Below are positions 30,943-34,848 of a DNA stretch of 34,848 nucleotides, one piece after another. A program made the translations under genes and the position numbers. The number at the start of each line of letters is the position of its first letter. The stretch's first letter is position 1. Origin of the DNA: Bacillota bacterium (GTDB lineage Bacteria > Bacillota > Clostridia > Clostridiales > Caloramatoraceae); assembly GCA_023389275.1 (NCBI GenBank), contig JAEWEN010000090.1:1-34848 (forward strand). The letters are read 5' to 3'. The notes under the pieces are model-generated. The model was not told where the DNA came from, did no database searches, and was given only the letters and a program-made list of their open reading frames with translations.

Positions 30943-31393
30943 AGTGTATATAGCTTTTGGAAGCAATATTGGAGATAGACATAAAGCTGTTGAAGATGCT
31001 TTTGAGATGCTAGAGCAAAGAGGAATAAGAATAACTGCAAAATCTAAAATGTATGAAACAGAGCCTTATGGGTATACAGATCAACCTCCATTTTTAAATG
31101 GAGCACTTGAAGCTGAAACTCATTTAAGCTGTAGAGAAGTTTTAGAAACACTTTTATCAATTGAAAGTGATATTGGAAGAGTTAGACTTATAAGATGGGG
31201 CCCTAGAATAATAGATTTAGATATACTTATGTTTAATGATGAAGTATATGATGAAGAAGATTTAAAGGTTCCACATGTAGATATGCAAAATAGGACTTTC
31301 GTTTTAGAGCCACTTAACGATATTTGTCCTGATAAAATTCATCCTACACTTAAAAAGTCTATAAGAGAATTATTAAATGATTTAAAAAAGTAG
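30935..31393 (+). CDS. folK: 6-hydroxymethyl-dihydropterin pyrophosphokinase
   Basis: A 152-residue HPPK that transfers pyrophosphate from ATP to hydroxymethyl-dihydropterin. It shows YIAFGSNIGDR at the N-terminus, QPPFLNGA, the catalytic RWGPRIIDLDIL loop and VPHVDMQNRTFVLEPL. In most bacteria it lies beside or is fused to folB; here folP runs straight into folK with an 8-base overlap and no folB. It is last in the operon, and its TAG stop is inside the terminator stem. Confidence 0.95.
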   Translation: MNKVYIAFGSNIGDRHKAVEDAFEMLEQRGIRITAKSKMYETEPYGYTDQPPFLNGALEAETHLSCREVLETLLSIESDIGRVRLIRWGPRIIDLDILMFNDEVYDEEDLKVPHVDMQNRTFVLEPLNDICPDKIHPTLKKSIRELLNDLKK

Positions 31394-31411
31394 CTATTTG
31401 CTACTTTTTTT
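31384..31411 (+). terminator. Terminator after folK
   Basis: An 11-bp stem (31384-31394 with 31400-31410), loop TATTT, T7 run. The folK stop codon (31391-31393) is part of the stem. The core differs from the mnmA terminator by one loop base. Confidence 0.92.
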
Positions 31412-31419
31412 ATGTTAAA

Positions 31420-31448
31420 TTGACGATTATTTTATAATATAATATACT
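31420..31448 (+). promoter_or_regulatory. Promoter of the LtaS-like gene
   Basis: TTGACG (31420-31425), 17 bases, TATACT (31443-31448). It is a strong match, placed 9 bases after the folK terminator. Confidence 0.75.
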
Positions 31449-31476
31449 GTTTTAAGAGTGAAGGGAGTGTGAAATA

Positions 31477-33342
31477 TTGAGTTTTATAAAGAAAATGGCA
31501 AAAGAAAATTTAGATATAGTTTTATTTATTCTAGTAGTTTTCATAAAGCTTATATCAGTAAACTTTACTATTAAACTAGGTGGTTTTACTCAATATACTG
31601 TTTTAGGATGTTTAGGATCTATTTTAGTTTTAGTAGGGATAGCTTTTCTGTTTACAAAAAGAATTAGAATACCAATATTATTTGTATTTAATATACTAGT
31701 AACTCTTATTGTTTATATAAACAATGTTTATCATAGATATTTTTTAGATGTTACAACAATAGGGCTTGTAAAACAGTTAGGTATTGCATCAGATGTTAGT
31801 GATAGTGTATTTGCACTTTTAAGTCCTTTAGATATTATATACTTTTTAGACATTATTGTTTTAATAGTACTTTATATTAAAACAAAGAATAAATTAGATA
31901 TAAAAACTTTTAAATTTACAAAAAGAGTATTAATATCAATATGCACACTTATTATAGGATTTGTATTTGCTACTCTTAGTGTTAATGGACTTGCTAAATC
32001 TCAAGTTGGGATACTAAAAACATTTTATGACAAAAAAACTATAGTTAGAGAAATAGGGCTTTTAAATTATCATGCTATAGATATAAATAAATACTTAAAT
32101 AATTATGTATTTAAAAAATCAAATATAACAGATAGTGAAAAACAAGAAGCAAAACAGTTTTTTGAAAGTAAAAATCAACAAAAAACAGGAGAAAAATATA
32201 AAGGAATAGCTAAAGGTAAAAACTTAATAGTTATTCAATTAGAAGCTTTCCAAAGTTTTGTTCTAAATAAAGAAATTAATGGAGTAGAGATTACCCCTAA
32301 CTTAAATAAACTTGCTAAAGAAAGTCTTAACTTTAAAAATTATTATTTCCAAACATCTTTAGGTGGAACAAGTGATGCAGAATTTTTATCTAATACATCT
32401 CTTCTTCCTATAAGAGAAGGATCAGTTTATTATCAATATGCTTCAAATGAGTACGAATCTTTACCTAAATCTTTAAAGGAAAAAGGGTATTATGCAGCTG
32501 TAATGCATGCTAACAAACCAGGATTTTGGAACAGACAAGAAATGTATAAAAGTTTAGGATTTGACGTTTATGAAAATGAAAAAACTTATAATATAGATGA
32601 TGTAAAAATATTAGGACTTAGTGATAAATCATTTTTTAAACAAAATATAGAGAAGCTAAAAAGCTATCCTAAGCCTTTTTATAGCTTTATGATATCTTTA
32701 ACAAGTCACTATGCATTTAGAGACAAGGAAAACTCATTTAAAGACATTATGAATGTTGGTGAATTTGAAGGAACCTTAGTTGGAGATTTTATGAAAACTG
32801 CAAAATATACAGATGAGGCAATAGGTCAACTTATAGATGATCTTAAAAAGGAAGGTCTTTATGAAAATAGTGTAATAGTGTTATATGGAGATCATTCAGC
32901 AGTTTCATCTGATAAAAGACAAGAACTTGCAAAAGCTGTTTATGGAAAAGATAATATAACAGATCTTCAATGGCAAGAGGCTCAAAAGGTTGTATCTATG
33001 ATTCATATACCTGGTAGTGATTTAAAAGGAGATATGAATATTGCAGCAGGACAGTACGATTTATATCCAACTCTTGCAAACTTATTTGATTTAGATACAA
33101 ATTATACTTTAGGTCAAGATCTTTTAAATGCTGAAGATGGCTTTGTAGTAACAAGAGCAGGAAATTTCTTTACTGATAATTTAATATATGTTAAATCAGA
33201 AGATAAGCTATATGATAGAAAAACAAATAAAGAATTAAATAAAGCAGATTATCAAAAGTACTTTGATAAAATGAACACATATTTTATTGTTGGAGATAGG
33301 GTTATTGAGAATAATCTTTTAAATAAATTTAATTCAAAATAA
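31477..33342 (+). CDS. ltaS: Lipoteichoic acid synthase-like phosphoglycerol transferase
   Basis: A 621-residue LtaS-family protein with about five N-terminal transmembrane helices (to residue about 170) and an extracellular sulfatase-like catalytic domain. Catalytic Thr298 is in SLGGTSDAEF, and Glu256 (IQLEAFQ), Asp472 and His473 (YGDHS) are metal ligands. Trp351 and Arg353 (GFWNR) and His411 (TSHYAF) match the substrate-binding residues of S. aureus LtaS. It polymerises glycerol phosphate from phosphatidylglycerol outside the membrane. The start is TTG 31477 with GGGAG 9 bases upstream. It is a single gene with its own promoter. Clostridia often have several LtaS paralogues, so it could be a primase or accessory type rather than the main polymerase. 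Confidence 0.9.
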   Translation: MSFIKKMAKENLDIVLFILVVFIKLISVNFTIKLGGFTQYTVLGCLGSILVLVGIAFLFTKRIRIPILFVFNILVTLIVYINNVYHRYFLDVTTIGLVKQLGIASDVSDSVFALLSPLDIIYFLDIIVLIVLYIKTKNKLDIKTFKFTKRVLISICTLIIGFVFATLSVNGLAKSQVGILKTFYDKKTIVREIGLLNYHAIDINKYLNNYVFKKSNITDSEKQEAKQFFESKNQQKTGEKYKGIAKGKNLIVIQLEAFQSFVLNKEINGVEITPNLNKLAKESLNFKNYYFQTSLGGTSDAEFLSNTSLLPIREGSVYYQYASNEYESLPKSLKEKGYYAAVMHANKPGFWNRQEMYKSLGFDVYENEKTYNIDDVKILGLSDKSFFKQNIEKLKSYPKPFYSFMISLTSHYAFRDKENSFKDIMNVGEFEGTLVGDFMKTAKYTDEAIGQLIDDLKKEGLYENSVIVLYGDHSAVSSDKRQELAKAVYGKDNITDLQWQEAQKVVSMIHIPGSDLKGDMNIAAGQYDLYPTLANLFDLDTNYTLGQDLLNAEDGFVVTRAGNFFTDNLIYVKSEDKLYDRKTNKELNKADYQKYFDKMNTYFIVGDRVIENNLLNKFNSK

Positions 33343-33375
33343 AAAAGAGCTGTTGATTTTCAACAGCTCTTTTTT
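33341..33375. terminator. Bidirectional terminator between the LtaS-like gene and tyrS
   Basis: A stem of 16 pairs (33341-33356 with 33360-33375), A-run on the left arm and T-run on the right, acting in both directions. It starts on the second base of the LtaS-like stop codon and ends one base before the tyrS stop codon. Confidence 0.93.
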
Positions 33376-34593
33376 CTATTTTAAAAGTATTTTATTATAT
33401 TTTTTCTTACCTTTTCTTATTAAAAGATATCCTTCACTAAACATATCCTCTGATAGCGAAAGATTAAAATCTTCTACTTTTTCATTATTAACGTAAAGTC
33501 CACCTTGTTTTACAAGTCTTTTACCTTCACTTTTTGATGGTATAATATTTGTTTCAAATAAAATATCAAGTAAAGCTTTCCCAATGCTATCACTAGGAAT
33601 TTCAACAGATTCTACATTATCAAAGTTTCCACTTCCTTCAAATAAAGCTTCAGTAGCTTTCTGTGCAGAAGTAGCTTCTTCTTCTCCATGGATAAGTTTT
33701 GTAACTTCAAAAGCAAGAACTTTTTTAGCTTCATTAATAGCAGAACCTTCAAGTGCTGAAAGTCTTCTAACCTCATCCATAGGTACAAATGTTAAAAGTG
33801 ATAAACATTTTTCAACGTCTGCATCTGCTACGTTTCTCCAGTATTGATAAAACTCATATGGGCTAGTTTTTTTAGCATCAAGCCATAGTGCACCTTTTTG
33901 TGTTTTTCCCATTTTCTTACCTTCACTATTTGTAAGAAGTGTACAAGTCATTGCAAATGCACTTTTACTTTCTTTACGTCTTATAAGTTCCATACCTGCA
34001 ATCATATTAGACCATTGGTCATCTCCACCTAATTGCATTTTACAGTTATATTTTTGATTAAGTACATAAAAATCATATCCCTGCATTAGCATATAGTTAA
34101 ATTCAAGGAATGATAAACCTTTTTCATATCTTTGCTTAAAGCATTCAGCTGAAAGCATTCTGTTAACAGAGAAGTATGCTCCTACTTCTCTTAAAAAGTC
34201 TACATAGTTAAGTTCTAGTAGCCAGTCAGCGTTATTAACTAGTATAGCTTTTTCATCAGAAAAATCTATAAATTTTTCCATTTGTTTTTTTATACAGCTA
34301 ACGTTGTGAGCAATATCTTCTTTAGTTAGCATTTGTCTCATATCTGTTCTACCACTAGGGTCACCGATCATACCAGTTCCCCCACCAACTAAAGCAATAG
34401 GTCTATGACCTGCTTTTTGCATATGAGCCATAAACATCATAGCTATAAAATGGCCTACATGAAGTGAATCTGCTGTAGGGTCAAATCCTATATAAAAAGT
34501 TACTTTTTCCTTTTCTAATAATTCTCTGATTTCTTCTTCATGTGTTAATTGAGCAATATATCCTCTTTCTTTTAGTGTATCAAATACAGACAT
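33376..34593 (-). CDS. tyrS: Tyrosyl-tRNA synthetase
   Basis: A 405-residue class I synthetase. It has FDPTADSLHVGHF (HIGH motif as HVGH at 45-48), GGTGMIGDPSGR, QGYDFYVLNQKY, QLGGDDQW and the KMSKS-type KMGKT at 227-231, then a C-terminal S4 RNA-binding domain (SEGKRLVKQGGLYVNNEKV). The start is ATG 34593 with GGAGG 7 bases upstream; an in-frame ATG 12 codons earlier has no ribosome binding site. The 40-base leader has no T-box, although many Firmicute tyrS genes have one. Confidence 0.96.
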   Translation of the reverse strand: MSVFDTLKERGYIAQLTHEEEIRELLEKEKVTFYIGFDPTADSLHVGHFIAMMFMAHMQKAGHRPIALVGGGTGMIGDPSGRTDMRQMLTKEDIAHNVSCIKKQMEKFIDFSDEKAILVNNADWLLELNYVDFLREVGAYFSVNRMLSAECFKQRYEKGLSFLEFNYMLMQGYDFYVLNQKYNCKMQLGGDDQWSNMIAGMELIRRKESKSAFAMTCTLLTNSEGKKMGKTQKGALWLDAKKTSPYEFYQYWRNVADADVEKCLSLLTFVPMDEVRRLSALEGSAINEAKKVLAFEVTKLIHGEEEATSAQKATEALFEGSGNFDNVESVEIPSDSIGKALLDILFETNIIPSKSEGKRLVKQGGLYVNNEKVEDFNLSLSEDMFSEGYLLIRKGKKKYNKILLK

Positions 34594-34641
34594 TTCAAAA
34601 CCTCCTATAGGTAAATTGCATTTCTCCAAATTACATAGATA

Positions 34642-34670
34642 ATTCTATCAAATATATATATAATTATCAA
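34642..34670 (-). promoter_or_regulatory. Promoter of tyrS
   Basis: On the minus strand TTGATA (complement of 34665-34670), 17 bases, TAGAAT (complement of 34642-34647). The expected start near 34635 gives a leader of only about 40 bases. Confidence 0.65.
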
Positions 34671-34744
34671 ATTTTAGTTAATTTATATTTAAATTTATAA
34701 ATATAAAACAAAAAGTTTTAAATTTCTATAAAACTGTTTATATG

Positions 34745-34773
34745 TTTACTATACCGTCGAAAAGTGTTAAAAT
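34745..34773 (+). promoter_or_regulatory. Promoter of the last gene (probable thrS)
   Basis: TTTACT (34745-34750), 17 bases with an extended TG at 34765-34766, TAAAAT (34768-34773). The leader is about 30 bases and holds no T-box. Confidence 0.6.
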
Positions 34774-34810
34774 TTATCTTATTATTATAATCATTTCAGG
34801 GGGTAGGAAA

Positions 34811-34848
34811 ATGATAAAAATTATACTGAAAGATGGTAGAGAGTTTGA
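34811..34848 (+). CDS. thrS: Probable threonyl-tRNA synthetase, first codons only
   Basis: Only 12 complete codons are present (MIKIILKDGREF), cut by the window end. The pattern M-[IV]-K-I-x-L-x-D-G resembles the TGS domain that opens ThrRS, and a synthetase next to tyrS is plausible. GGGGG with a spacing of about 9 bases precedes the ATG. Other proteins with an N-terminal TGS or ubiquitin-like strand cannot be excluded. Confidence 0.45.
   Translation, partial: MIKIILKDGREF

Noticed and set aside
34594..34680. T-box leader for tyrS
   Set aside because: No T-box core (GGTGGNACCGCG) or specifier structure is present upstream; a good promoter lies only about 50 bases from the start codon.
1..34848. 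CRISPR arrays, insertion sequences, prophage or attachment sites
   Set aside because: No regularly spaced direct repeats, transposase or integrase motifs, or tRNA genes were seen; all large frames are housekeeping genes.

Overview
The window is a low-GC chromosomal segment that looks like a Clostridium-type (clostridial Firmicute) genome. The supporting signs are strongly A+T-rich codon use, GGAGG-type ribosome binding sites, TTGACA/TATAAT promoters, a tRNA-Trp T-box leader, an LtaS-type enzyme and compact operons. No insertion sequence, phage, CRISPR array, rRNA or tRNA gene was seen. Almost every gene has a recognisable housekeeping or biosynthetic role.

Layout. 1-130: 3' end of a dihydrolipoyl dehydrogenase gene. 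164-424 (minus): small GIY-YIG protein. 566-5129: complete branched-chain amino-acid ABC transporter, livJ-livH-livM-livG-livF. 5134-8837: a promoter and a tryptophan T-box leader that open directly onto trpC-trpF-trpB-trpA; trpE, trpG and trpD are absent. 8839-11162: two tandem Rrf2-family regulators and an O-acetylhomoserine sulfhydrylase. 11189-16741: NAD synthesis (nadA-nadC, later nadB), with a panB-panC-panD pantothenate operon on the opposite strand between the two parts. 16736-19430: bioF-bioH-bioC (pimeloyl-ACP to KAPA) behind a sequence matching a BirA operator, followed by a convergent acyl-ACP thioesterase gene. 20314-24044: full-length cobalamin-dependent methionine synthase metH. 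24084-26929: a PH-domain protein and a YhgE/Pip-type membrane protein. 26935-28593: mnmA and a convergent YdcZ-type transporter. 28879-31410: folate operon ptpS/queD-folE2-folP-folK without folB. 31420-33375: lipoteichoic-acid-synthase-like enzyme. 33376-34848: tyrS (minus) and, divergently, the first codons of a probable thrS.

How it works together. The segment is mostly cofactor and amino-acid metabolism (Trp, Met/Cys, NAD, pantothenate, biotin, folate), and each block has its own visible control element: a T-box for Trp, Rrf2 regulators for sulfur or Fe-S, a BirA-like box for biotin, and palindromes at the thioesterase and panB promoters. The points most worth a second look are the BirA-type operator built into the nadB stop-codon hairpin; the CERLHGH active-site motif of the QueD-like protein in a folate operon lacking folB; the Trp T-box controlling only trpCFBA; the paired Rrf2 regulators, one with and one without the cysteine triad; and terminator hairpins that repeatedly contain or abut the stop codons of the genes they end. 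I see no wholly new multi-gene system. The novelty is in regulatory design and pathway variants. All functional calls are by recognition of family motifs; no database search was run.
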